From Hippopus hippopus (Eukaryota > Mollusca > Bivalvia > Cardiida > Cardiidae): 64,000 nucleotides of DNA. The stretch is from NCBI GenBank assembly GCA_946811185.2, contig OX328104.1, positions 14,954,914 through 15,018,913 on the forward strand, in the 5' to 3' direction. Position 1 is the stretch's first letter. Each line of letters starts with the position of its first letter. Position numbers and translations under genes: made by a program. Positions 1-10,704 of this stretch are shown one piece after another. Under the pieces are notes generated by a model, which saw only the letters and a program-made list of their open reading frames with translations, made no database searches and was not told where the DNA came from.

Positions 1-136
1 TAATGGGTTATTTGATGAAGAAAACATTGTTTGGAAAGTAGGAGATAACTACGACAATTAGTGTGCCTATTTCCATAGTTTTTCCTAAACAATCAACTGT
101 AGGGTCTCTAGAAGTCATATTTGTACAGTAATAGAA

Positions 137-361
137 TAACCTTTTACTACAAAATGCTAACTTATAACAACCCTGAGGAAGAGGCCTTTTGAAAACATTG
201 TGGGCAATGGAGAAAATGCTGGTAACCAGCATTTTCTCCTTTTCCCACAATGTTTTCTACCATATCTAAGAAAAATCGCATCATTTGAGCCACATCGAAA
301 TTGTTGTCTGTAAATGTGTTCAATTTGGACAGGTCTAAAATTTGTCGTCTGGTAGAGTTAA
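137..361 (+). mobile_element. TTAA MITE family A
   Basis: Family definition: ends TTAACYCTTTACCA and TGGTAAAGRGTTAA, the sequence between them carrying a large central palindrome (gtgggaaaaggagaaaatgc, tggtaacca, and its complement). The plus orientation here means the cacaatcccgacttttaacg end comes first. This copy has slightly decayed ends. Copies 12222-12446 and 26793-27017. Confidence 0.85.
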
Positions 362-370
362 ATTTGTCAT

Positions 371-560
371 TTAACTCTTTACCAAAAGACAAAATTTCAG
401 ACTTGTCCAAACTGAAAACATTTTCTTCAGACAAATAAAAAGGGGCTCAAACGATGGAATTTGTCTTTAAAGAGTCATAAACATTGCAAGAAAAGGCAAA
501 AATGTTGGTTATCAGCATTTAAACCTTTTTCTACAATGTTTTCAAAAGCTTTCTATGAGA
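371..560 (-). mobile_element. TTAA MITE family A, degenerate
   Basis: It begins TTAACTCTTTACCAAAAGAC 10 bp after the previous element, in the opposite orientation; the palindrome is decayed and the far end lost. Copies 12456-12645 and 27027-27216. Confidence 0.75.
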
Positions 561-561
561 G

Positions 562-1540
562 ATGACATGTGAAGAACCGGTTTGAAAATAGCAAGGAAAC
601 ATGGATATGTGAGCTGTCACCATAAAATACTTTTGATATGGTATTAATCACCACATTTTGAATCTGAAAGCTGAAGAGTGGGGAAAAAAAATAGCATATG
701 TACGTTTTCTAATTTCAAATCATTATCATAATAATTTTAAATCCATGAAAATAATCTCATAAATACAAAAAGTCTGGTCTTATGTCAGATCTATATGGTA
801 CATAATAAAATATCATAGGGATACTGTTATGATCAAACAACCTGGGTTTAAATTCCAGTCCATAATCATGTGGATACATGTATATCATAAACATTGCTGG
901 GGTCCGTTTGTGAATATAACATCACGTAATACAGCAAAGATACCCGATGGGCGGCTTATCAAATAGTGAGACTCAGCCATCATCGGAAAACTCCGGCACA
1001 GTCTGAACAACCATGGAAAAAGAAAAAATTAGCATAGGAGCATTAAAAAACTGTAAAAAGGACCAAAAGTTTATTTCTTTATAAGATTCAAACTTATACC
1101 AATTTAAAGAGTAGTACGTAAGCTTTCTGAATTTACTTGAGATAATTTTGACATTTTACCTCAAAGAAGTAATTTCAACAAATATTTCACTTTTTAACAT
1201 CAGAAATGTATTTTTCTTCTTCATTCTTTATAAACCATACATACAATTTTGAAGTTAAAAAAGGACCAAAAGTTTCTTATATAAAATTTATAAATCTAAG
1301 TACATTTGAAAGAGCATAATTTGAATTTTCTTAGCTCACTTAAGATAATTTTCAATTCAGAAAATTGATGAAGTTATACTTGTTTATCTACTGGGGCCCT
1401 TCATAATTCTACACGTCTATAAAAAAAAAAAATACAGGTAAAATAGGCAGATATCCATTTTTACATGTCTGCGAAAGTTGACAATGTTTAGAAGCATTTG
1501 CAGATGACACGAGATATGGCTAAAACAGCAGGATTTGTCT
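562..1540. other. Intergenic or intronic DNA without gene
   Basis: I see no exon or RNA gene. A diverged direct repeat lies at about 1054-1160 and 1258-1365 (shared aaaaggaccaaaagttt and ttaagataatttt-like blocks). The equivalent stretches of copies 2 and 3 are the same. Confidence 0.6.
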
Positions 1541-1745
1541 TTAACCCTTTACCATACAATCCCGACTTTTAACCACCCTGAAAAAGAAGCCTTTTGAAAA
1601 CACTGTGAAAAAAGGAGAAAATGCTGGTAACCAGCATTTTCTCCTTTTCCCACAAGGTTTTCTACCCTTCCCAAAACAACTTCAAAATTTGAGTCACATT
1701 TGTCGTCAGCATTTTCTACTTTTCCGATGTTGTTTTGGAAATTTT
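1541..1745 (+). mobile_element. TTAA MITE family A, right end lost
   Basis: It begins TTAACCCTTTACCATACAAT and has the hairpin at about 1600-1665; the right TIR is missing. Copies 13626-13830 and 28197-28401. Confidence 0.8.
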
Positions 1746-2247
1746 TACTCCCTAAGGTCATTTGAACATGGAGTTGTTTGATATGGGTTGAGTTTTCAAT
1801 ACTTCTGAAAATTCACCGCTCTCTGGTTTCAGTTGAAACGCAAGTAGCAACATTGCAGAGAAATTAATTTTATAAAAACTATGAAAAACACAGTTGGAAA
1901 AGGAGCTTATGATTTAAAAATGCATGTATCTACGTGTTTTTAAAAATCTGTCTACTACAAGGGCTTTCTTACTCATTTTTGATTTGTTTGAACAGCATTT
2001 TCAACATTACAATTCACTTATTCACCGACTCAGTGACAATTTCTTTATTCGTGTATGTTCTAGGCTTAATGGACACTAGGCTCGGGTTCTGTTGTGTCTT
2101 GGCCAAGGACACATTTCTAAAGAAAATCAAATTACAGTTTTTGCATGACAACGCAGACAGGGCTACAACAATACCTCGACATTTTCTTCGAAAACAGCTG
2201 AGCTAAAAATAGTCTTCCGGAGGCAACATGAATAGGTGAAATCTACT

Positions 2248-2371
2248 TGATTGTTGATTGATTGATTGTATGGTGTTTAACGCCGTTTTCAACATTATTT
2301 CAGTTATATCGCAGCGGCCAGTGCACCTATCTATGCGTTCCCAGAGTCTCTTTTACCAGTATTTCGCACTA
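2248..2371 (-). mobile_element. SINE, 5'-truncated, 10-bp TSD
   Basis: This is the tail and body of the same SINE type as 39735-40063, without a tRNA head. gaaatctact is duplicated at 2238-2247 and 2372-2381. Copies lie at 14333-14456 and 28904-29027. Confidence 0.8.
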
Positions 2372-2400
2372 GAAATCTACTCGAAAACACACACACTTTA

Positions 2401-2626
2401 TTAACCCTTTACCAAACAATCCCTTTTCACGACCCCGAGATAGAAGGCTTTTGAAAACATTGTGGGAAAAGGAGTAAATGCTGGTAACCAGCACTTTCTC
2501 CTTTTCCCACGATATTTTCTACCCTGCTGGAAACAAATTCCAATTTTTTAGTTTAGTTTATTTTGTTGTCTGCTAGTGCTTTCAATTTGGACAAGGCTAA
2601 AATTCAGTTGTGTGGTAAAGGGTTAA
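2401..2626 (+). mobile_element. TTAA MITE family A, complete
   Basis: Both ends are intact: TTAACCCTTTACCAAAC at left and TGTGGTAAAGGGTTAA at right, 226 bp including the TTAA sites. This is the clearest example of the CCCTTT...AAAGGG termini expected of piggyBac-type elements. Copies 14486-14711 and 29057-29282. Confidence 0.88.
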
Positions 2627-2687
2627 CTCTTTCCAAGACGTTGAAATTAAGATTCATCTTTATTTAAATGCGCAGACAAATTTCATG

Positions 2688-2913
2688 TTAGCTCCTTACA
2701 AAACGACAAAATTTTAGACTTGTCAAAGTTAATAGCATCTGCAGACGACAAATTATATGCAATTAAAATATTTGAATTTGCTTTTGAAAATTAAGATAAC
2801 ATTGTGGGAAAAGGAGAAAATGCTGGTTAACCAGCATTTTCTCCTTTTCCCACAATGTCTTCAAAAAGCCATTTTCAAAGGGGTCGTTAAAAGTCGGTGT
2901 GGTAAAAGATTAA
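2688..2913 (-). mobile_element. TTAA MITE family A with perfect 60-bp palindrome
   Basis: Opposite orientation; ends GTTAGCTCCTTACAAAACG and GTGGTAAAAGATTAA. Bases 2799-2858 form a perfect 60-bp palindrome centred on ggttaacc. Copies 14773-14998 and 29344-29569, with palindromes at 14884-14943 and 29455-29514. Confidence 0.88.
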
Positions 2914-3211
2914 CTGACGAGATTTGTCTTTGAAACTCTGGAAAATGGAGAGCTCTTTCTCATGGTCGATAACCCCAGGATTGTTGGTAAATGATTTTAA
3001 CTCATGAAGCCTCTCGCTTTACCCCAGACCTGCCGTACCATGACATAAGCTCCCTGGCATCTGCCAGATGAGCTAGTAAAAGTAGACGAGAAGTTATTAA
3101 AATAATTTTATTATCAATATGATATCTCCACATAACATGATCTTACAATATGAGCTTACTTTGCTGGTTATAGTATGGTGTAACTCTTAAACAATTAGTG
3201 CCATATACATA

Positions 3212-3474
3212 TGAGCCATGCTCTGTGAAAAGGAGGATTGATGCATCTGCAAAAAGTCTTGACCCAAGTCAGCCTGCACAGTCTGCACAAGGTGACATAT
3301 GTTGATACTTTTTGCTATATGTAAATTTTCTGCATGTTCAAGGACAATTCTTCCTCATATTTCAGTCGGTTCTAAATCAAAATGAATTTTATGGATCAAC
3401 AATTAAGTGATGACTTAGTTATTATGTTCCATGGCAGAGATGCATTAAACCCCTTTTCACAGAGCGAGAATCAT
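3212..3474. mobile_element. TGAGCC-ended MITE
   Basis: Its ends resemble tgagccatgctctgtgaaaa and the complement of ccccttttcacagagc. The internal part has gtcagcctgcacagtctgca. It belongs to the family of 4066-4328 and 49880-50125. Copies 15297-15559 and 29868-30130. Confidence 0.65.
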
Positions 3475-3685
3475 TTAACCCTTTACCACACAATCCCAAC
3501 TTTTAACGACCCTGACAGAAAAGGCTTTTGAAAACATTGTGGGAAAAGGAGAAAATGCTGGTAACCAGCATTTTCTACTTTTCCCACAATGTTTTCTACC
3601 CTTTCCTAATCAAATGTCATTTTTTGAGTAGCATTTATTTTGTCGTCTGCAACTGCTTCGGATTTGTCGTTTGGTAAAGAGTTAA
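3475..3685 (+). mobile_element. TTAA MITE family A, complete
   Basis: Starts TTAACCCTTTACCACAC and ends TTTGGTAAAGAGTTAA; hairpin near 3533-3598. Copies 15560-15770 and 30131-30341. Confidence 0.88.
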
Positions 3686-4065
3686 TGCAACTACACTGGT
3701 GTCTTTCGGCACCAGAAAGAAGTACTTTAAAATTTGTTTTATCCAAAGAATCTCACAAAATTAGATATCTGACAGTATAGATCAAGGATCAGACTGCACA
3801 TTTCGTGATGTCTGATCATGGTCTTCAATGGCTTAAAACATTTTAAGGGATATAACATAATCCATAACTCTATCATACAACAAAATTTTAGACCTGTCCA
3901 AATTGAAAGCATGTACAGACAGCAAAAAAAAAAAAATGTGATTTAAATGGTGCGATTTTTCTTTACATGGTAGAACACATTTTGGGATCACCATCTACTC
4001 TGATAAACAAAAAATCTAGTCGTATTATGAGGTCAGATTACAAGTCAGATGGGATAAAATTTATT

Positions 4066-4328
4066 TGAGCCATGCTCTGGCAAAAGATAGTTTAATGCAA
4101 CTCAGTGATGCATAATACTAAGCAAGTCATCACATAATTATGGATCCATAAAATTCATTTTGCCCAACAACCAACTAAACCCCGAGATCTAGTAGTCTTT
4201 GAAAATGCAGAAAATTTGCGAACAGCAAATAGTTTCTATGCAAGTCAGCCTGCACGGACTGCATAGGCTGACCTGGGTTGATACTGTTTGCAGATGCACT
4301 AAACCTCCTTTTCAAAGAGCATAGCTCA
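4066..4328. mobile_element. TGAGCC-ended MITE
   Basis: About 263 bp with inverted ends tgagccatgctctgg...agagcatagctca. Copies 16152-16414 and 30723-30985. Confidence 0.7.
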
Positions 4329-4968
4329 CTTGCTTTTGGCAAAGGTGATTTTTTTTCCACAACGAAAAAAAAAAACATGTACAATGAATGAAAAAACTCT
4401 CTACCTTCCTTACCAATTACATTACAAAAGAAATCTGTAGAGCAACATAAATCTATACATTTTTTTTCCTCTTGCACCAAAGACATACTCAAAAACAAAT
4501 ACAGAAATTGCTATAGTTTGGCCATATCTTCACTTGACGCTACGTTCTCTTGCAGACCTTTATTCTATAACAAACAACAAAGACGTTTTTCAATGATGAA
4601 GGTTGTTTGGGAAAAAAAATGCAGAAATAGGAAAAAATGGTGCAAACCTTTTTTTAATTTCCCGCTTTTTTTTTTCTTTTATACCCTACCGTTAATACGA
4701 CAAATCCCATCATTAATGTCACACTTACATTGTTGTGTGCAAACGCTTTTAAGTTGGATGAGTCTAAGATATTGCTGTCAAGTAAAGAGTTAAAAATTAG
4801 ACACAACCGTTTCAGAAACATTAAGGGACTTAAATTTCAAATTTTTGACTGTTTTAGCAGTCATGTCTAAACTAGCAGACGTGATAGATCAAAGATTAGA
4901 CTGCATGTTTTGTTAGATCTAATCTTGATAAAAAAAAAAAAAAAAAAAAATAAATTGTGGAAAGTGCT

Positions 4969-5198
4969 TCAACCCTTTACCACACAATCTTGAGTTTTAA
5001 CGACCCTGATAAAGAAAGCCTTTGCAAAATCATGAGAAAAGGAAAAATAATGCTGGTTACCGGCATTTTTCTCCTTTTCCCATAATGTTTCTAATCTATC
5101 AAAGGCATATCCCAGAAGTTAAGATAGATCTAAATTGCCTTCTGCAAATGGTTTTTATTTGGATGAGTCTAAAACTTTGTCATCTGGTAAAGGGTTAA
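4969..5198 (+). mobile_element. TTAA MITE family A
   Basis: Left end tcaaCCCTTTACCACAC, right end TCTGGTAAAGGGTTAA; the palindrome centre is ggttaccgg. It sits just after a long poly-A run (4929-4950). Copies 17059-17288 and 31630-31859. Confidence 0.85.
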
Positions 5199-5364
5199 GG
5201 GTTTATTTCAAATCTCATTCCACTACACTTCAGTTTCTAGTCATTGTTTTTCAATCAAGAAGATCCAACAATTTTTGCCCAAGGTCATGATCTAAATATT
5301 TATGACAAAAATATTTTGTGAAAGCATGATTTTTCAGAGTACTCTCTCTCCCTCTCACATTGAA

Positions 5365-5575
5365 TGATTGAATGTATGGTGTTTTGTACCACTTTAACAT
5401 TATTTCTGTCATATCATGACAACAGCTCACTTTGTGTCTTGGGTTTCATCAATACTAGGCTATAGCACAGTGGCTTGTCCAAGGACACTTCAAAGAAAAC
5501 CCAAGCACACCCAAGAGAGGATTAAACCAAGGGACTGCAAATCCTACACCTTCATCACTAAGCCAAGCAAGGCCC
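5365..5575 (-). mobile_element. Degenerate SINE
   Basis: It has the atggtgttttgtaccac...aacattatttctgt body, the gtgtcttg...caaggacac block found in several SINEs here, and a weak tRNA-like end. Imperfect flanking repeats are tctcac/tgaa. Copies lie at 17455-17665 and 32026-32236. Confidence 0.6.
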
Positions 5576-5922
5576 CTCTTTCTCACTGAAAGTACCTTTC
5601 AAATAACAAACATTTATACCTAGTGATAGTGCCTGCAGAACTTCCATTAACAAATTCATAGTTCTATATTGTCAGTGCTTCACTAACAAACGCGTATCAA
5701 TAATTCCAAACCCACATGATACAAGTTTTGAATGATTATTTACAACAGGTTCCCATCCACACTGATCCAAACTCACTCACACTTAACCATTAGAGCACTG
5801 AAATAATGACATGGACCTTTTCAACTTGGAAAAATAGCCAAAATTTTGCAATTTCAAGGTTGTTTTTGTGAGAATGTTACAAAGTATACAAGTGTAGATC
5901 AAAGGTCAGACTGCACAAGTTC

Positions 5923-6428
5923 ATGCAGGTGCCAATACTCAGCTGCAGTTGCTTTTAGTGAAAACTCAGCTGCAGTTGCTTTTAGTGAAAATTCTAAGTC
6001 GAAAAAGTAACTGTGTCAAAAGTATTTTGGTTACCTGTCCGTGTCGTATGGGTTCCCTTTTGATGGGAAACAAGTAGTCCAAGTTTGAAGTAAATATCTT
6101 CAGTAAAGACAGAGATATTGTAAAATGTCAAAGCTATTGTACACAAGAATAAGATGACTCCAGGACTATGACAAATAAAACATCAAAGTTTTTTGAAATT
6201 ATATGTCAAAAAGGGGAATCAGTGTCACAAATATTTCAATGGTTACCTGCTCCTGTGGTATGGCTTCCCCTTTTTGATAGCTAACAACTTTTGTGAGTTT
6301 GAAGTTAATATCTTCTGTAATGACATATTAAAACATGTCAAATGTTTTTGCAGGAAAATGACACAGACGAAACTAGGGCTACAATGATACCTCGCTGTTT
6401 TCTTAGAATACATCCGAGATAAAAATAC
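5923..6428. mobile_element. Pearl-like element, left end lost (copy 1)
   Basis: Two ~150-bp diverged monomers contain ggttacctg and tttgaagtaaatatcttc or tttgaagttaatatcttc, after a 27-bp tandem duplication (actcagctgcagttgctttt...). The end module is gggctacaatgatacctcgc...gagataaaaata. The intact copies start with acaagagcatcccatg at 20482-20999 and 35053-35570; here the deletion removed the start. Confidence 0.65.
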
Positions 6429-6580
6429 AAGTTCTTCTTCTTTCTGAAAGAACTGCACATACCTCATATCTTTTGGGCGAAGATCCTTTAGGTTTGAAAT
6501 AAATAGTTGGGAATCTGTAATGGATAAGGAAGTATAATTAAATCTTTACCAGACCTGTCCACTTGCAACCATTTGAAAAT

Positions 6581-6766
6581 TAACCCTTATCCTGCTGAAT
6601 TAATTAAATGAAACATTTCAAGAGGTTGGTAAAAACCCAAATAATGCTATTTTAAATGCATATTTTGAAGAAAAATATCTCCGTATCGGACAATCTGTGC
6701 AGTCTGATCTTGATCTACACTGTCCGCAAAAAGTCAGCAAGTCATGATTAGCAGCCTAAGGGTTAA
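6581..6766. mobile_element. TTAA MITE family B
   Basis: Ends TTAACCCTTATCCTGCT and AGCAGCCTAAGGGTTAA are inverted repeats around TTAA. The interior contains tgcagtctgatcttgatcta. It begins 66 bp upstream of exon D in transcript orientation. Copies 21152-21337 and 35723-35908; a relative lies at 47523-47709. Confidence 0.78.
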
Positions 6767-7387
6767 GTATGGCTCTAGTGATGACACTGTCTTTGAAATT
6801 TCAATCACTTGTATATTTTCATCTATTCTTAGGAGAGATACATTAAAACCCAGTTCATCAATTTTTGGTCTAAATTTTTTCAGCGCCAAATTGATAAACT
6901 CAACCCCTTTCGACAGTTGAAAATTCAATCCTCTAAAACTTCTAAAGATTTTTTTCTCATAAGCTAAACAAGTTGGTGACAACAAGATCAGACTGCACAT
7001 TCTGCAATCTCATCTTGACCTATACCATTCATAAAAGCAATTTTTGCCTATGGCCCTGAAAAGGTTTAATATTCCTGAAGTAACCCATTTCGTAACCCAT
7101 AGGTAATTCTACATTTACTACAATTCAGACATTTTACACAAACCACTAACTATGACAGTGACAAAATCAGCAGATACTTTCAGGGATGAAATATCCTCTT
7201 TAAAGATAGAAATGTGGGAAAAGAAAAGCAACTGCTTTCCTGCATGTTTTAAAAAGAGGTCTTCATCAAGGGGCATGAAAAATTGCATTTTTATATTTAT
7301 ATGATCTACCTTGAACTATTTTCCAGACAGTATTTTCAAAACTACCATTTGAAGATGATAAATGCAGCTAAAATAATTGGAGTTGTC

Positions 7388-7445
7388 ATTGAAATAGCTG
7401 AAAACATTGTGGAGAAAGGGGAAAATCCTGGTTTCCAGCATGATC
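7388..7445 (-). mobile_element. MITE family A hairpin fragment
   Basis: Only part of the central hairpin remains (gaaaacattgtggagaaagg ...tttccagca). Copies 21959-22016 and 36530-36587. Confidence 0.55.
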
Positions 7446-7790
7446 ACCATTTACCAGTGCTTTAATAGGCTTCTTGCATAGGATCAAAAATAATACAGGA
7501 TCATTTGGAAACAAGCATAGACTTGTCATTTCATCAAAAGTGATTTTATTCTAACGAGTTCAAATGGTTGGGTAGACATAAGAAATTACAACATATGCCA
7601 GGGTCAAAACTTACCCTCGCACATCATATTGAGATGGCACATCATTTGCTGTAGCATCCATCTTAGCAATAACTAAACTGGGTTCATCTTCTAACTGCAA
7701 TGAACAAAATTATTTGGACTGAGTACTTCTGGTATTAAATGACAGAGCCACTGGTCTTTCTTGTTTGCTGATGTAATGAGTTTATTATGT

Positions 7791-7965
7791 CTTTACAAGA
7801 TGACAGAATTCCAGGCTTATCTATATTGAACACATTTTCAGGCGTTGAATTAAACGTGTCTTCATTGATGGAATTCATCTTTGTATGCTTAGAAAACATT
7901 TTGTGAAAAGGAGAAAATGCAAGTTATACGCATCTTTTCTTATTGGCCACCAAGTTTTCAATAGC
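7791..7965 (-). mobile_element. MITE family A, degenerate
   Basis: It resembles the family from ctttacaagatgacagaatt to the decayed hairpin aaaaggagaaaatgcaagtt. No intact TIR. Copies 22362-22536 and 36933-37107. Confidence 0.55.
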
Positions 7966-8386
7966 AGCCTTTTTCAGCATCTTAAATACATGGGATTGCT
8001 TGGTATAGGAACAAATTAAATAAGTGCTGAAGTTGCCTGTGAGCTCAACAAATCATAACACTTTCACTGCATTAATTCCTCAAACTCTATCATTCCTCCA
8101 ACAACTGTTTCTACAATCAAACTTGAAGCTGTTATCCTTTTCTATCTATAACCAAAATAAGAGATATGACATTTCAGATCACTGTTGAAAATGTTTGTGC
8201 AAGAGGAGAAGAAGTCTTGTAAAGGCTATTTTATATTTACATGGCATGTTTTTTCGGGATTGATAAGGCAGGCCTTATTTATAGTACTTATGTTTTTCAC
8301 TTTTACACAGTATGTTCACTAGATCTGCTTCATTTTATCTAGTCTATCTCTTCAGTGGAGAATAATAACCACATGTAATTTGATGT

Positions 8387-8575
8387 TTAACCTTTCACAA
8401 GATGACAATTCTTTACACATGCACAAATTAAAAGCATTATTGCTGATGGTATAATAAATGTGGCTGTAATGCAGCAATTTGTCTTTGAAAATATAAAAAA
8501 AGTTATGGGAAAATGAGAATTACTTGTAACCAGCATTTTCTCCTCTTCCTACAATGTTTTCATAAGCCTTCTTTT
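8387..8575 (-). mobile_element. MITE family A, degenerate
   Basis: It begins TTAACCTTTCACAAGATGAC and retains the arm ccagcattttctcctcttcc. Copies 22958-23146 and 37529-37717. Confidence 0.6.
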
Positions 8576-8677
8576 TTCAGACCAGACAACAAACAGACCC
8601 CAGCAGGTATAATTATTATCAAGATAAAGGGCTTGCATCTAGCGTACTGAGCGCTGATTGGTCCATTCCGTGTGAAT

Positions 8678-8713
8678 AACAGAGAAAATAGAACATGTTC
8701 TATTTTCTCTGTT
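8678..8713. repeat. Perfect 36-bp palindrome
   Basis: aacagagaaaatagaaca pairs exactly with tgttctattttctctgtt; the centre is GAACATGTTC. It is unrelated to the MITE hairpins. Copies 23249-23284 and 37820-37855. Confidence 0.85.
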
Positions 8714-8947
8714 TTACAATTTTGCCAGCAAATCCCCCATTAAAATCAAGTTTACACGATGTGGACTAGGACTTATGCTGCAGTATTTATGAAAAAGCAG
8801 GTTGTGTAAATTGACCTTAACAAGTAATTTCTGATTCTGCCAATCATATTTACACATTTTCATATGTGTTTATACATTAAACCTTAAATCATGCTGAGCA
8901 TCTGTAATTAACAAGGGTATTTTCAAAGTCATTTGTTATATACCTGG

Positions 8948-9076
8948 TTAACTCTTTATCAGACACAATATTATAGACCTGTCCAACAGAAAACCAATTG
9001 CAGATGACAAATTAAAAGTGGTTAGAATGATGAAAGCGTAGAAAACTTGTGTGAAAAGGAGAAAATGCTGGTTGTG
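8948..9076 (-). mobile_element. MITE family A truncated at the hairpin centre
   Basis: It begins TTAACTCTTTATCAGAC and stops at gaaaatgctggtt, the palindrome midpoint; the other half is absent. It lies about 100 bp downstream of the exon B donor. Copies 23519-23647 and 38090-38218. Confidence 0.72.
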
Positions 9077-9544
9077 GGGTGTTAACACATGGGTTTGTTT
9101 GGTAGTTCTCAAGTTGTGATAAAAGTTGACATTCAGTTTTCTGTAAGATTTGAAGAAGTCCAACAACTCTTACCTTTTCAGCAAGTTCTTTATATTTGGG
9201 CTCTAGATTTTTACAGTGTCCACACCATGGTGCATAAAATTCTATTAAAACATCTTTCTCATCTGTAACAATTTCATCAAAATTCTTCGCTACTACAACC
9301 TGTAAAATACAGAATAAAGTTAGTCTGTCATAGATTCTTTCTATCACATAACTATCCTTATTTTCAGTGAAATACAGCTATTATACATTTTCTTATCTTC
9401 CACACCCTTGAGATAAGCAGATAGCCAAATAGTGCCGTATTTGTTCTAAGCTTTTGTATAAGTTATTATACCCCTCAGTTCTTAAAGATTGCTGACCAAG
9501 ATTTCTCTATGAGATTAACTTGCAAAATTTATGATAGTGACAAG

Positions 9545-9625
9545 CTGCTTGTATTTATTGGAGTTTAACACTCTTTTAAGAGCTTAGGTCATATCAGGGA
9601 GGTCAGTGCACCTACCCATGGATAA
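9545..9625 (-). mobile_element. SINE fragment
   Basis: ggagtttaacactcttttaa and gcttaggtcatatcaggg resemble the body of the SINE at 10301-10569. No head or TSD seen. Copies near 24116-24196 and 38683-38763. Confidence 0.5.
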
Positions 9626-9825
9626 TAAGGGAAAGGGGATATTTCTAGGCTACTGAAAAAGAGAAACTGACACCTCTCTTCTGGGAATTCCAGAGCAATA
9701 TTTTTGCCAGCTTTTCTTAACATATCAGTGTAGATCCAGGATAATACACTTTGTGTAAGATCTAAATGGCAAACCATTAATTTGAGAATCTCCACAGTTT
9801 GTAAGATTTAACTATTTGTTACAAT

Positions 9826-10054
9826 TTAACTCTTTACCACACAATCCCAACTCTTAACGACCCTAAGAAATAACACTTTTGAAAACATTGTGGGAAAAGG
9901 AGAAAATGCTGGTAACCAGCATTTTCTCCTTTTACAACAATGTTTTCTACCCTTCCTAATTGGATTTTTATCATTATAACAATTTTTAATTTGTCGTCTG
10001 CAAACTCTTTCAATTTTGACAAGTTCAAAATACTGTCGTTTGGTAAAGAGTTAA
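9826..10054 (+). mobile_element. TTAA MITE family A, complete
   Basis: 229 bp from TTAACTCTTTACCACAC to TTTGGTAAAGAGTTAA, 68 bp from exon A. Copies 24397-24625 and 38964-39192. Confidence 0.88.
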
Positions 10055-10300
10055 AACGAGCCTTTCACTTCCATGTGTAAGAGCTGTACTTAAGAATATT
10101 GAATCAACAAGTGATTGCTAACCTTGACAGCCTCCTGGCTTGTTGGTACAGGCTCAGATTTCATGTATGGCTCCAGTTTGTCATCTAACAAATCATTGGC
10201 AAACTGTTCTAGAGCATCCATACTGAAAACAGACAACAGGTTCATGATCTAATACTTTGCAAAATTATATGAAATACAAACCAAAGATGGACTGTTTAGA

Positions 10301-10569
10301 TTGATTGATTGATCGAATTGGAGTATAACGCCGTTTTAACAGCTTAGGTCATATCACGGCGGTCAGTGCACCACGCATGTGTTTCCTGGCTTTCTCACAC
10401 CAGTACTGACACAACATTCTTTACAAGTAAATCACTGACTACTTTCTCACATGCATCAGAGGTGGAAGGCCAAAAATCGCCGCAAAGAAAGTTTGCCTCA
10501 ACTGGGAATCGAACTCAAAACCACAAGGTCACGAGTCCGATACGCTAACCACTGAGCCATCAGGGCGGG
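10301..10569 (-). mobile_element. tRNA-derived SINE, second type, 13-bp TSD
   Basis: On the minus strand it shows a tRNA-like head (A box atggctcagtggttagcg, B box gagttcgattccc) and a tail of caatcaat type. Perfect 13-bp duplications tggactgtttaga occupy 10288-10300 and 10570-10582. Copies in the other units are 24872-25140 and 39439-39707. Confidence 0.88.
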
Positions 10570-10704
10570 TGGACTGTTTAGAAACCAATTAGGTGATTGA
10601 TTGATTGATTGATTGATTGTATGGTGTTTAACACCGTTTTCAACATTATTTCAGTTATATCGCAGCAGCCGGTGCACCTATCCAGGCTTTCCTGGAGTCT
10701 TTTA

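Larger units (their letters stand above)
6463..10222 (-). pseudogene. PDIA3: PDIA3 3' gene fragment, copy 1 (exons A-D, exon E deleted)
   Basis: This copy has exons A 10123-10222, B 9174-9299 (CGHC), C 7615-7694 and D 6463-6514, with intact frames and splice sites. The terminal exon with the stop codon and ER-retention tail is missing because of a 2,481-bp deletion relative to copies 2 and 3 at 5922/5923. It therefore cannot supply a normal 3' end unless another copy exists left of the window. Confidence 0.78.
1..10704. repeat. Tandem 14.57-kb unit, copy 1 (left-truncated by window, internal deletion)
   Basis: Bases 1-3910 match copy 2 at +12085. The offset becomes +12086 and then +12090 after two poly-A length changes (near 3925 and 4930) and jumps to +14571 at 5922/5923, where 2,481 bp are absent. 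I also saw one substitution (tccataact against tccgtaact). The right end is the junction inside a truncated SINE. Confidence 0.95.

Noticed and set aside
4175..4498. 107-codon minus-strand frame present in three copies
   Set aside because: It covers a MITE and a poly-T stretch; its threefold occurrence only reflects the tandem unit.
10301..10569. Functional tRNA genes at A/B-box sequences
   Set aside because: The boxes belong to SINEs with tails and target-site duplications; no complete cloverleaf was found.
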